Source: CAVXZE01 sp964615365 (GTDB lineage: Bacteria; Myxococcota_A; UBA9160; UBA6930). From it: 64,000 nucleotides of DNA. Where the stretch lies: the NCBI GenBank assembly GCA_964615365.1, contig CAZTOU010000017.1:1-64000 (forward strand), written 5' to 3'. Shown piece after piece: positions 46,228-55,252 of this stretch; the first letter of the stretch is position 1; each line of letters starts with the position of its first letter. Under the pieces are notes generated by a model. It was given only the letters and a program-made list of their open reading frames with translations, did not search any database and was not told the DNA's origin. Position numbers and translations under genes: made by a program.

Positions 46228-46254
46228 AAGGGGACAGCCCGAGGCTATCCCCTT
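46228..46254 (-). terminator. Hairpin with T-rich tail, upstream of the PEP-CTERM gene
   Basis: Read on the minus strand the stem aaggggatagcc / ggctgtcccctt with loop tcg is followed by tttctcttt. This looks like a Rho-independent terminator after peptidase B, 94 bases before the PEP-CTERM start. Confidence 0.5.
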
Positions 46255-46539
46255 CCCAGCGATGAGAGAATGCAAGAAGAGTGCCGACTTGCGTAACAGA
46301 TTCGCGCCAACGAAATCAAGCAGTTACAGGCTGCACGGCGCAGGGCGAGAGGAGAGAGAGGAAGACAACTTCCACCAACGCGGAAAAAGGTTTCCGCGAG
46401 CCGGAATCACGTCACCCAGGTGAGTAGGTCGGAGACGCGCCGCTGAACCACGTTCACCAGACCCTGCCTCCCTGTCCAGGAATGGGGTCTCTCCTCGTCA
46501 GGCCATTCCAGCCGCTGCCATCCGCCACGCCCATCGCCA

Positions 46540-46574
46540 GAAGCGCCCCGACCGCGAGTGGGCCGGGGCGCTTC
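46540..46574 (-). terminator. Hairpin downstream of peptidase B
   Basis: Same eleven-pair stem gaagcgccccg / cggggcgcttc as downstream of peptidase A (loop 13 bases here), within the duplicated 3' flank. Confidence 0.55.
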
Positions 46575-46594
46575 GGTGTGTCCGTGGGCGTCGT

Positions 46595-48877
46595 CTAGTG
46601 GAGGGAGCGTCGTCTCCAGAGCCACATCAGCGCCGGCAGGAGCAGGGCCAGCTCCGTTCCGAGGCCGCACTGCCCACCCGACGACGGCGCCTCGTTTTTG
46701 TCCCACGGCGCGGAACATTGGGGGTCGGGATCGCCCAGGCCCGCGCCGTCCCAATCGGCCAGGGGCGGATCATCGCTGTCGGCGTTGTCGACTCCGTCAT
46801 CGCACTCGGGATTCTCGGTCGTCCAAGTGGGGTTCTTGCAGCCGATGTCAGCCGGGTAGTCCACGGACTCGTCCGTGTCGTTGTCCGCGCCGTCGTCGCA
46901 GGGGAGCGTCGGATCCTTCTCGGACAGGTCATCGGCATCGACGCAGCCCGGATCCCCCGGGAAATCCGTAGAGCCGTCGCCGTCGTTATCTACGCCGTCA
47001 TCGCACAGATACGCTCCGACATTGTCCACATAGAAGTCCCCTTGAGCCTGGGTCCCCGTTGCGAAGCTGATGTGCGTGACGGAGCTCGAGGAATAATTCT
47101 CATACTTGTCGATGTCGTTCCCTCTGAGCGTCCCGTTCACATAGACGTCATAGGTTCCGCCGGAAACATCGAGATCCAACTCGACCTTGTACCAGGTGTC
47201 ATAACTCAATCCCGTTGCAACGACTGTCCAATCTCCCGTGGTGTTCCAGGACTGAGCCGGTGCATTCAGTTCTCTCGCTCTTATCTCCAGATCATCATCC
47301 CCTGAACCCAGCTCCGGGTCATGGAATGCCAACAAGGCAAAACGTTCGTCGCTCGCGGAGTTGGGACCGTTGGTACCTAGAGAATTGTCGCCTATGAAGA
47401 TCATGCCCGAGCGGTCGCGAGCTGAATCGTCTTCGATGTGCTCGATGTACATATCCATTGAGACCGTAAGCGCGCCGCTCTGAGGCGAGCCGAGGTTGTG
47501 AGTAAGGTAGGCGTAACCACTGCCGGCGGGGTCGGAATACTTCAATGCAGCCTTCTTGGTATCATTTCCACCCACATTGGTTTCATCGAGCGTGAGTTTG
47601 GCTGGAGCATCGCCCCTGCTTTCATGCCAGCCCGGTCCGGTCTCGTTCTCCCGCAATTCGGCGCTGTCACTGCTACCCCAGAAGTCGGGATCAACCAGCT
47701 TCAGTGAGCCCTCGAACAGCCCGAAGTACTCATTGATGGCAAAGGCGGCAGCTTTGCCCTCCCCTCTCATGGACGCTTCTGTCCAGGTTGCGAGATGGGG
47801 AGTGGGTTCGAAATTGAAATAGAGCAGACCAGCCACCAGCGTGGCATACCCCCTTGAACTGCAAGAGCTCGGCGAGCAGCTTGTCCCAGCTGTGCTCTGG
47901 TCGTCGAAAGCCGTCCAATCAGACAAAGCAGGGAAGAGAGTATTGCCCGACGGCGCATAGATGAAGTTCTGCCAATCGCCGTCATCATCCATCTGACTGT
48001 GCCAGTCAACAAACATGTCGATGCCGTGGGCCGTGTCTGTTGATTCGATGTGGCTTCTGACCGTATCGACTTCCACGGTGTCCGTGTTGCTCGGGTGCCA
48101 GTCCCTGTTGGCATCATTTCCCAACCAGGTCGCCCTGGAACTTCCTACGAATACTCCGTCCGGATTGACCATCGGCACGAAATACCAGAAATAATTGTCC
48201 CTGAATCCGGCGGCATACTCATCATCGGAAATCAGGAACTGGATCAATCCCTCCAGCATGTGGGAGCCCGCGGTCTCCGCACCGTGCTGCCTGCTGATCA
48301 AATAGATGACATTCTTGTTTCCAATCGGGATTGCGGGATTCGTGATGGTGAGCAGATCGAGATCCCTACCTTGAACACTCGAACCCAGAACCGTCTTGGT
48401 GGCCCACTGGCTGGTGCTGACCGAGTCCACGAAGTTGCTCATCTTTCCATAGGAGAAGGGAAAGAACGTTGCGATCTGCACTTCGTCCTGGGAAAAGGTC
48501 TGCGTGAATGTATAGGTGGGAGCTGAGTAGCTGTGATTCGTCAGTCTGAGCCAGTCCTCGCCGTTGTAGCTGTAGACCATCTGTACTTCGCCGGATGGGT
48601 CGTCGTTGTACAAGAACGGAACCTGATCTGCATTGTTGATGTTGAAGGTTACTTCCAGGCCCTCTACGCCTGAAACCTTGAAGTTCGTCCAGTACTCGTA
48701 ACTCAGCCCGTCTGACACGACCTCAAAGTCGATCTCATTGTCGATATTGTCGATGGTGTACGCACCGATGCTTGCGCTGTCGAAACTGTCATCGATCACC
48801 AGATCGGCGTATGCACCTGTTGCGAACAGAGCAACAGCAACAAAGATCAATACGGACAGGATTGATCTGGTCTTCAT
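46595..48877 (-). CDS. Secreted M14 zinc carboxypeptidase, Nna1/cytosolic-carboxypeptidase-like, copy B
   Basis: Paralogue of the gene at 42792-45074, also 760 residues, with the same domain order. All catalytic residues are kept (SRQHGAE, NPDGV, DWHSQM, ATWTEAS); the HGAE form is the more usual zinc motif. The acidic CDDGxDN repeats and the sorting tail (CGLGTELALLLPALMWL, RRR) are present. The start ATG at 48877 has GGAGAGAG upstream. The scattered synonymous and non-synonymous changes and the intact frame suggest both copies are functional. The N-terminal quarter is identical to copy A over 281 bases. Confidence 0.88.
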   Translation of the reverse strand: MKTRSILSVLIFVAVALFATGAYADLVIDDSFDSASIGAYTIDNIDNEIDFEVVSDGLSYEYWTNFKVSGVEGLEVTFNINNADQVPFLYNDDPSGEVQMVYSYNGEDWLRLTNHSYSAPTYTFTQTFSQDEVQIATFFPFSYGKMSNFVDSVSTSQWATKTVLGSSVQGRDLDLLTITNPAIPIGNKNVIYLISRQHGAETAGSHMLEGLIQFLISDDEYAAGFRDNYFWYFVPMVNPDGVFVGSSRATWLGNDANRDWHPSNTDTVEVDTVRSHIESTDTAHGIDMFVDWHSQMDDDGDWQNFIYAPSGNTLFPALSDWTAFDDQSTAGTSCSPSSCSSRGYATLVAGLLYFNFEPTPHLATWTEASMRGEGKAAAFAINEYFGLFEGSLKLVDPDFWGSSDSAELRENETGPGWHESRGDAPAKLTLDETNVGGNDTKKAALKYSDPAGSGYAYLTHNLGSPQSGALTVSMDMYIEHIEDDSARDRSGMIFIGDNSLGTNGPNSASDERFALLAFHDPELGSGDDDLEIRARELNAPAQSWNTTGDWTVVATGLSYDTWYKVELDLDVSGGTYDVYVNGTLRGNDIDKYENYSSSSVTHISFATGTQAQGDFYVDNVGAYLCDDGVDNDGDGSTDFPGDPGCVDADDLSEKDPTLPCDDGADNDTDESVDYPADIGCKNPTWTTENPECDDGVDNADSDDPPLADWDGAGLGDPDPQCSAPWDKNEAPSSGGQCGLGTELALLLPALMWLWRRRSLH

Positions 48878-49523
48878 CTCTCTCTCCTTGGCAATACGGG
48901 CCGTGAGCGTCAGCGACGGGAAGGCGGGGGCGATCGAAGGAGAGGAAGCACGAGAGGGGCTGCGACAGCGAAACCTTGCACCGTGTCCCTTTCCCGAAAG
49001 GGGTTTCAACAGAAAGGTGGGCGGGAGAGTAGGGAAGTGTCGTGCAAACGGCCGCGGAGAAGCGAACGTGGCAAAGAAATCCGGAGAAATCTGGGGTCGG
49101 ACAGCGAGAAACCGAGTCTGCCTCCGGGATTATGCGATCCGTTGCGCAGCCGTGCATCGCTTCGCCCTCGGTCGTTCTCACGGAGCAACGCCGGGCTTCT
49201 TCCCGGGTGGGGTTCCTCGTGTGTCATCTCCTCTCGAGTGGGATGTTCTCCCCTCGATCTAATGCGACCGATGCGCCGCGCCCCGACTGGCGTGCTTGCG
49301 GACCGTCAGGTCTCCTGCCAAGTCGACTTCAGCTGAGTCGATGCTCCCGTAGGTAGAAAGCAGCACGGCAGAAAGATTGTCCCCTGGCCCGTCGCCGGTC
49401 TCACCGAAGATCCGGATCTCCGTTCCGATAGTTGCGAGCGCCGCCGAATTCGAGCGTGTGTGGAGTCGCGGTGCGGATCGCGTCCATGGATCGGGGGGCG
49501 CCAGAGGCCTGACTGCCGTGCAG
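48878..49523. other. Intergenic region, degraded
   Basis: About 650 bases without a convincing gene. It starts with the 5' flank of the duplicated unit (to about 48993), including a small hairpin ccctttcccgaaaggg at 48987-49002. A short minus-strand frame around 49259-49582 contains no recognised motif and is left out. Its mixed base composition and the broken sulfatase next to it suggest decaying DNA. Confidence 0.4.
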
Positions 49524-50118
49524 ATGGCGATCGGCATCCTCGCCGCAGGAATCGCTGCGCTGCTTCTACTGTCCCTGGTCACGGGCCTCGATCCCCGGCA
49601 CCACGCCGCGGTCTTCTGGAATCAGGGGATCGGGCCGGTGGCGACACTCGCCGAGCATCTACAGCGCGCGGGGTACGTGACGCGCGGCGTGAACACCAAC
49701 GTCTTCCTCAAGGAGCTCGCGGGTCTGGAGGTTCCATTGAACCTCGACGGACGAAGTCTGGTGCCACTTCTCCGGGGTGAAGCCGAGGCTCCGCGGGGGA
49801 TCCTGTACGCCCTCGAGCCGCTCTCCAACCGCAAGGGCCGCACCGGTGTCGCGTGGTCGGCCCGCGATGGCCGTCTGAAGTGGATCCGCATCGATGGCAC
49901 GAAGCCCTCGGGTGGGACGACCTGGCCAGGCGAGTGTTACGACCTCCTCGCAGACCCAGGGGAGCGGAGGAACCTCGCGAACCTGGGTCCCGGCCCCTGT
50001 GCCGAGCTGGCATCGGCGACGGAGCGATGGCGGGCCAGGGGTCTGGATGGAAGGTGCCGAGCTCCAGGTCGATGCCCGCACCGAAGAGAAGCTCCGCGCA
50101 CTCGGCTATCTGCGCTGA
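49524..50118 (+). pseudogene. Decayed sulfatase (alkaline-phosphatase superfamily) remnant
   Basis: The frame begins with a hydrophobic MAIGILAAGIAALLLLSL and then PVATLAEHLQRAGYVTRGVNTNVFL, the usual sulfatase segment following the catalytic strand. It jumps directly to KELAGLEVPLNLDGRSLVPLLRGE, which lies near the C-terminus of such enzymes. About 250 residues, including the metal-binding centre, are missing between them. Further on the frame shifts: the last residues VDARTEEKLRALGYLR, the standard sulfatase ending, are in another frame and stop at 50118. Two lesions, so it is non-functional. Confidence 0.75.
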
Positions 50119-50226
50119 CTCGCTCGAGCCAGCTCGCCAGCCGCGACGAGCACGACCGAGGGCGGTGGCACGACCCCACCCGGCGAGTCTAAGGTTCGGG
50201 GGCGAAGCTCGAAGCAGGAGTAGGCC

Positions 50227-50745
50227 GTGCCGCCGGATGATCGCTCCAACATCGTGCTGATCGGGATGCCCGGCGCCGGGAAGAGCACGGTGGGTGTGAT
50301 TCTGGCGAAGTACACCTCGCGCGACTTCGTCGATACGGACGTGCTGATCCAGACCTTGGAGCAGCGCCCCCTCCAGGAGATCCTGGACCGGGAGGGTCAC
50401 ATGGCGCTGCGCGCCATCGAGGAGCGCATCCTGCTCTCCCTCCGGCTCTCCAACCACGTCATCGCCACCGGGGGAAGCGCGGCCTACAGCGGGGAGGCGA
50501 TGCGACATCTGAAGCAGAACGGCATCGTCGTGTTCCTGCACGTCCCCTTCGCGTCGATCCAGGAGCGGGTCCGGGACTTCGCGACGCGGGGCATCGCGCG
50601 GGCTCCAGACCAGAGCTTCGACGACCTCTTCGAGGAGAGATACGTCCTCTACAAGAGGTACGCCGACGTCACCATCGACTGCGAGGGGCTGAACCAGGAG
50701 CAGGTGTCGGAGACGATCTGCCAGAGGCTCGGGGCCGATGCGTAG
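50227..50745 (+). CDS. aroK: Shikimate kinase
   Basis: A 172-residue kinase that phosphorylates shikimate in aromatic amino-acid synthesis. P-loop GMPGAGKST, FVDTDVLI (substrate aspartate), IATGGSAAYSG and the lid-type RGIARAPDQSFDDLFEER are recognised. The start is a GTG at 50227 with AGGAG six bases before. The lid region carries only R-G-I-A-R, near the usual RPLL pattern, so it may be a shikimate-kinase-like enzyme with altered specificity. It overlaps the next gene by eight bases. Confidence 0.8.
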   Translation: MPPDDRSNIVLIGMPGAGKSTVGVILAKYTSRDFVDTDVLIQTLEQRPLQEILDREGHMALRAIEERILLSLRLSNHVIATGGSAAYSGEAMRHLKQNGIVVFLHVPFASIQERVRDFATRGIARAPDQSFDDLFEERYVLYKRYADVTIDCEGLNQEQVSETICQRLGADA

Positions 50746-52327
50746 GGGGACGTGTCGGTGCTCGGTGGCGGCGCTGGCCCTGGCGCTCGCGGCTCTCCTG
50801 GGAGGCGGATGCGGACAGGACCCGGTGGTGCTGGAGCTTCCCGACGACCCCCTGGAGTACACGCCCGTCGCGGTTCCCGAGAGCACCCTGCACTGGCAGG
50901 GGGAGATGACGGGTGAGGTCACACAGGACTCGGTGATCCTGCAGGCCCGGTTGACGGTCGACGGAAGGATCCGCTTCTTCGACGTCGAGGGGCGTCCGGG
51001 GATCGGGGCCTTCGCGCTCTCCACCCGCGAAGACTTCCGCGAAGCGATTCGCACCCGCTGGATCGCCGCTTCGCCGGATGGCGACCACATCGTCAAGACG
51101 AGGGTGGCCGGGCTCGAGCCGGGAACGCGGTACTACTACCGGCTGCTCTCCAGAACGGGTCCGGAGAGCGAAGTGAGGGCCGGGCCGACGGGGAGCTTCG
51201 CGACGCTGGATGCGAGGGGGGATGCGCGGGAGATCCGCTTCGTGGTGGTCACCGGCATGAACGAGTTCGCCTTCCGCTTCAGGAGCTCCGCAGAGAGGAA
51301 GGAGCTCGGGTTTCCCGCACTCGAAGCCATCCTCTCCCAGGACCCGGACTTCCTGGTGGCCACCGGCGACAACGTCTACTACGACACTCCCTACCTCGGC
51401 CGCGCCAAGACCCGGGGAAGCATGCGGGCGCGGTGGCACCGGCAGTTCGCAAAGCCGCGCTTCGCGAGGTTCTTCCAGCGCGTCCCGGTCTACTGGGAGA
51501 AAGACGACCACGACTACCGCTACAACGACGCGGACCCGCGCGGAGAGATCGAGCCCTCCCATCCGCTGGGCGCCGCGGTCTTCCGCGAGCAGGTCCCGGT
51601 CGTCCCACCCGGCGACCTCGGGGCCGTCACCTACCGCACCCACCGCATCAACGACCTGCTGCAGATCTGGCTTCTCGAGGGGCGCGACTACAGGGATTCC
51701 AACATCGACCCGCCTGGCCCCGACAAGACCATGTGGGGTACCGCGCAGAGGGAGTGGCTGCAGGAGACCCTCCTCGCCAGTGACGCGGTGTTCAAGATCC
51801 TGATCTCGCCCACGCCAATGATCGGTCCCGATGACAAGATGGCGGGCGTCCAACTCGGGCTCCTCGGACGCCTGGTGGGAAGCTCCCCCGTCGGCCAGGG
51901 AGGCGACAACCGGAAGCGGGACAACCACACCAACTCTTACGGCTTCCGGGACGAAGGAGAGGCCTTCTTTCACTGGCTCGCGGAGAACGGATTCCTGGAG
52001 CGAGACTTCTACATCGCCTGTGGGGACCGGCACTGGCAGTACCATTCGATCCGGCCGGACGGATTCGAGGAGTTCTCCTCGGGAGCGCTGGTCGACGGGA
52101 ATGCCCGCCTGGGACGCGAGCCCGGCGATCCGATGTCGACCGATCCCGATGGCACCATCTCCCAGCCGTATACACAGGACGAGGCGTCCGGCGGCTTCCT
52201 GAAAGTGACTGTGAGTCCGGCCAGAGGAGAGCTGCCCGCCGCGCTGCGATTCGACTTCTACGACGAGAATGGCGCGCACCTCTATGGAACCGAGAAGGCA
52301 GCGCAAGCGGCACCCGCGGGGACGTAG
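50738..52327 (+). CDS. PhoD-like phosphatase/phosphodiesterase lipoprotein
   Basis: A 529-residue exported lipoprotein (hydrophobic run then lipobox GGGC, Cys 25) with a PhoD-type N-terminal beta domain (up to about residue 155: LEPGTRYYYRLLSRTG) and a metallophosphatase domain. Metal-binding motifs are TGDNVYYDTP, WEKDDHDYRYNDAD and CGDRHWQYHS. PhoD enzymes hydrolyse phosphomonoesters or phosphodiesters with iron and calcium. It overlaps aroK by eight bases, which is unexpected functionally but clear in sequence. Confidence 0.88.
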   Translation: MRRGTCRCSVAALALALAALLGGGCGQDPVVLELPDDPLEYTPVAVPESTLHWQGEMTGEVTQDSVILQARLTVDGRIRFFDVEGRPGIGAFALSTREDFREAIRTRWIAASPDGDHIVKTRVAGLEPGTRYYYRLLSRTGPESEVRAGPTGSFATLDARGDAREIRFVVVTGMNEFAFRFRSSAERKELGFPALEAILSQDPDFLVATGDNVYYDTPYLGRAKTRGSMRARWHRQFAKPRFARFFQRVPVYWEKDDHDYRYNDADPRGEIEPSHPLGAAVFREQVPVVPPGDLGAVTYRTHRINDLLQIWLLEGRDYRDSNIDPPGPDKTMWGTAQREWLQETLLASDAVFKILISPTPMIGPDDKMAGVQLGLLGRLVGSSPVGQGGDNRKRDNHTNSYGFRDEGEAFFHWLAENGFLERDFYIACGDRHWQYHSIRPDGFEEFSSGALVDGNARLGREPGDPMSTDPDGTISQPYTQDEASGGFLKVTVSPARGELPAALRFDFYDENGAHLYGTEKAAQAAPAGT

Positions 52328-52380
52328 AGCCGCGGGCCCCTCGCAGAACCGCCCGGCTGTCCAGAGGGTCGGCGCCTGGC

Positions 52381-52414
52381 CCGCATTTCTCACCAGCTCG
52401 CTACTGCGGCCGCC
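52381..52414 (+). repeat. Dispersed 34-base repeat, copy 1
   Basis: The sequence ccgcatttctcaccagctcg followed by ctactgcggccgcc recurs at 62052-62085 with two mismatches. This copy is in the gap between the PhoD-like gene and sdhA. Function unknown. Confidence 0.7.
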
Positions 52415-52577
52415 GATGGCACCGCAAAGGGTCGGATTCTCACCTTCTTTCCAGCGCACCCCTTACCAAAACCCGCTGCAATTACTAAGAATAGGCGCGG
52501 GAATCCCCAGGACTCGGACCACCGGCACCGCCACCCGTTGCGCGCAGCCGGTGAGAGCCCTCGACAGGCGGAGAGCT

Positions 52578-54293
52578 ATGTATTCACACGACGTCGTCAT
52601 CGTAGGATCCGGGCTCGCAGGATTGCGGGCTGCGTTGGAGCTGGCCGGGAATCTCGACGTGGCCATCGTCAGCAAGCTCTACCCGAGCCGCAGCCATTCC
52701 GGCGCGGCCCAGGGGGGCGTGGCCGCGGCACTCGGCAACGTGGATGGGGACACCGTCGAGGACCACATCTACGACACCGTCAAGGGTGCGGACTTCCTGG
52801 GCGACCAGGATGCCATCGAGCTCCTCTGCAACGATGCACCGCGCACCATCTACGAGATGGAGCACTGGGGCTGTCCCTTCTCGCGAACCGACGATCAGAG
52901 GATCAACCAGCGCGCCTTCGGCGGTCACTCCTACCTTCGGGCCTGCTTCTCCGCCGATCGGACCGGTCACGCCCTGCTCCACACCCTGTTCGAGCAGACC
53001 TACCAAGCGGGCGGCAAGCTCCGGCTCTACTCCGAGTGGCACATGCTCCGCCTCATCATCGAGGACGGCATCTGCCGGGGTGTGGTGGCCATGAACATCC
53101 ACACCGGAAAGCTGGAGGTCATTCGCGGCAAGGCGGTCCTCTTCGGCACCGGCGGATACGGCCAGGCGTTCAAGATCACCTCGAACGCGTCCGCCAACAC
53201 CGGTGACGGCATCATCGCAGCGTACCGCGCCGGGATCCCCCTAGAGGACATGGAATTCGTCCAGTTCCACCCGACGGGGCTCTACGAGCACGGCATCCTG
53301 CTCACCGAAGGGGCCCGTGGCGAGGGCGGCTACCTGCTCAACGGCGAGGGCGATCGCTTCATGTCCAAGTACGCGCCCAGCAAGATGGAGCTCGGGCCGC
53401 GCGACATCGTCTCCCGATCCGAGCAGGCCGAGATCAACGAGGGCCGCGGCGCCGGGCCGGAGAAGGAGTACGTGCTCCTCGACCTGCGCCACCTCGGCGC
53501 CGAGAAGATCATGGAGCGCCTGCCGCAAGTCTACAACCTGGCCAAGGACTTCATCGGGGTGGATTGCATCGCGGACCCGGTGCCGATCCAGCCCACTGCC
53601 CACTACTCGATGGGCGGCATTCCGGCGGACAACGGCTGCCACGTCTACCTCGACGAGAAGGGAACCCAGGTGGTCGGCTTCTACGCTGCCGGGGAGTGCT
53701 CCTGCATCTCGGTCCACGGCGCCAACCGCCTGGGCACCAATTCGCTCCTCGAGGCCCTCGTCTTCGGCCGCCGGGCCGGCAAGAGCCTGCTCCAGGACGT
53801 GCCGCAGCTGCAGCTCTCCCCGGTGGACGAAGACCGGGAGATCTCGGCAACCCAGCGCGATATCGAAGAGCTCTACGAAGGGCCGGGCACCGAGGACCTC
53901 GACACCATCCGCGAAGAGCTGAAGCAGACCATGACCGTCAAGGTCGGCGTCTATCGGGATGCTGAGGGAATGGTGCCGGCCCAGGCGAAGCTCAAGGAGC
54001 TTCGGGAGCGCTTCGCAAAGGTACGCGTGGGAGACAAGGGGAAGGCCTTCAACATCAACCTCCTCGAAGCGGCCGGGCTCGGGAACATGCTCGAATTCTC
54101 GGAGCTGATCCTCGACGGGGCGATGGCCCGTGAGGAGAGCCGCGGCGCGCACTTCCGCAACGATTTCCCGACGCGCGACGACGAGAAGTGGATGAAGCAC
54201 ACCCTGGCCTTCCGCACCGAGGACGGCGGCCACGAGCTGCGGTACAAGCCGGTGACTGTCACGAAGTACCAGCCGGAGGAGAGGAAGTACTGA
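52578..54293 (+). CDS. sdhA: Succinate dehydrogenase/fumarate reductase flavoprotein subunit
   Basis: A 571-residue FAD subunit that oxidises succinate or reduces fumarate. It has the FAD loop VGSGLAGLRAALEL, the FAD-linking histidine region SHSGAAQGGVAA, FVQFHPTGLYEHG, LTEGARGEGGYLLNGEG and the ECSCISVHGANRLGTNSLLEALVFGRRAG motif. It ends shortly after HFRNDFPTRDDEKWMKHTL. The ATG at 52578 fits. It is coupled to sdhB by TGATG. Partner anchor is HdrB-like (below), so the enzyme is of the non-classical (type E) kind. Confidence 0.95.
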   Translation: MYSHDVVIVGSGLAGLRAALELAGNLDVAIVSKLYPSRSHSGAAQGGVAAALGNVDGDTVEDHIYDTVKGADFLGDQDAIELLCNDAPRTIYEMEHWGCPFSRTDDQRINQRAFGGHSYLRACFSADRTGHALLHTLFEQTYQAGGKLRLYSEWHMLRLIIEDGICRGVVAMNIHTGKLEVIRGKAVLFGTGGYGQAFKITSNASANTGDGIIAAYRAGIPLEDMEFVQFHPTGLYEHGILLTEGARGEGGYLLNGEGDRFMSKYAPSKMELGPRDIVSRSEQAEINEGRGAGPEKEYVLLDLRHLGAEKIMERLPQVYNLAKDFIGVDCIADPVPIQPTAHYSMGGIPADNGCHVYLDEKGTQVVGFYAAGECSCISVHGANRLGTNSLLEALVFGRRAGKSLLQDVPQLQLSPVDEDREISATQRDIEELYEGPGTEDLDTIREELKQTMTVKVGVYRDAEGMVPAQAKLKELRERFAKVRVGDKGKAFNINLLEAAGLGNMLEFSELILDGAMAREESRGAHFRNDFPTRDDEKWMKHTLAFRTEDGGHELRYKPVTVTKYQPEERKY

Positions 54294-55252
54294 TGGCGAA
54301 CAACAAGGTGTTGTTCCGGATACAGAGGTTCGATCCGGAGAAGGACGAGAAGCCGCACGACCAGGACTTCGAGATCGAGGTCGTGCCGGGTGCGACCATC
54401 CTGAAGACGCTCCAACGGATCCGGGCGGAGCAGGATCCCACCCTGGCCCTGCGCTTCTCCTGCGGCTCGGCCATCTGCGGCTCCTGCGCGATGAAGATCA
54501 ACGGCCATGCAATCCTGGCCTGCAAGACCCAGGTCTCCGAGTGCGTAAAGGACGGCATGGTCTGCGTCGCTCCGATTGGGAACCTCAAGATCCTGCGCGA
54601 TCTGGTGGTGGACCTCGAGCCCTTCTGGGAGTCGCTGGGGAAGGTCAAGCCCTACCTGATGCCCGCTGGGGAGGCGCCCGACAAGGAGCGGCCCCAGACT
54701 CCGGATCAGTTCGGGACCATCGATCCTTCCACGACCTGTATCCTGTGCGGCGCCTGCTACTCCGACTGCAACGCGCTGGGGGTGGATTCCACCTTCCTCG
54801 GCCCGGCGTCGCTGGCCAAGGCCCACCGCATGATCTTCGATTCCCGCGACGCCCAGGATCAGCCGCGGCTGCGCGAGGTCTCGGAGCGGACCGGGGTCTG
54901 GGACTGCACCCACTGCGGTGAGTGCTCCACTCGCTGCCCGACGGAGACCAAGCCGCTGGAGCGGATCGAGGAGATCCGGGTGCAGGCGATGGCCGACGGC
55001 CACCACGGGAACGCCGGCGCCCGCCACGCCCTCGGCTTCCGCGAGACCGTGGGCAAGCGCGGCCTCCTGGACGAGAACTGGCTGGCATTGCGCAGCGTGG
55101 GCTTCTTCAACCTGCCGGGGCTGCTCGGCCTGATGCCGGTGGGGCTGCGGATGATGATGCGCGGCAAGATGCCACCGATGATCCCCCATTCCATCGACAA
55201 GGTCGACGAGGTCAAGAGGATCTTCGCCCGCTTCGAGGAGCTCAGGAAATGA
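54293..55252 (+). CDS. sdhB: Succinate dehydrogenase/fumarate reductase iron-sulfur subunit
   Basis: A 319-residue iron-sulfur subunit. An N-terminal plant-type ferredoxin domain has CGSAICGSCAM with a further Cys (2Fe-2S). The C-terminal domain has CILCGACYSDC and CTHCGECSTRCP (3Fe-4S and 4Fe-4S). It is about 70 residues longer than classical SdhB, in keeping with SdhABE complexes. Its ATG overlaps the sdhA stop and its own stop overlaps the next start (ATGA). Confidence 0.95.
   Translation: MANNKVLFRIQRFDPEKDEKPHDQDFEIEVVPGATILKTLQRIRAEQDPTLALRFSCGSAICGSCAMKINGHAILACKTQVSECVKDGMVCVAPIGNLKILRDLVVDLEPFWESLGKVKPYLMPAGEAPDKERPQTPDQFGTIDPSTTCILCGACYSDCNALGVDSTFLGPASLAKAHRMIFDSRDAQDQPRLREVSERTGVWDCTHCGECSTRCPTETKPLERIEEIRVQAMADGHHGNAGARHALGFRETVGKRGLLDENWLALRSVGFFNLPGLLGLMPVGLRMMMRGKMPPMIPHSIDKVDEVKRIFARFEELRK

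Larger units (their letters stand above)
46135..46594. other. Intergenic region with two hairpins
   Basis: About 460 bases between the PEP-CTERM start and peptidase B stop. It holds a twelve-pair stem with a three-base loop (aaggggacagcc / ggctatcccctt, 46228-46254, one G-U pair), followed on the minus strand by a T-rich tttctcttt. It also holds the 46540-46574 copy of the terminator-like hairpin. The first could end transcripts from peptidase B or lie in the 5' leader of the PEP-CTERM gene. No ORF is convincing. Confidence 0.5.
46469..48993 (-). repeat. Duplicated unit, copy B
   Basis: Second copy of the 2.5 kb unit. The genes encode proteins of exactly the same length (760 residues) and differ by scattered substitutions. 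Bases 48546-48826 are identical to 44743-45023 over 281 positions, longer than any other identical stretch, and this tract covers the N-terminal region. Confidence 0.85.

Noticed and set aside
49259..49582. Minus-strand ORF with the sequence FGETGDGPGDNL
   Set aside because: Considered as a phosphatase remnant, but no metal-binding motif or homologous order could be seen, and it lies in a degraded region.
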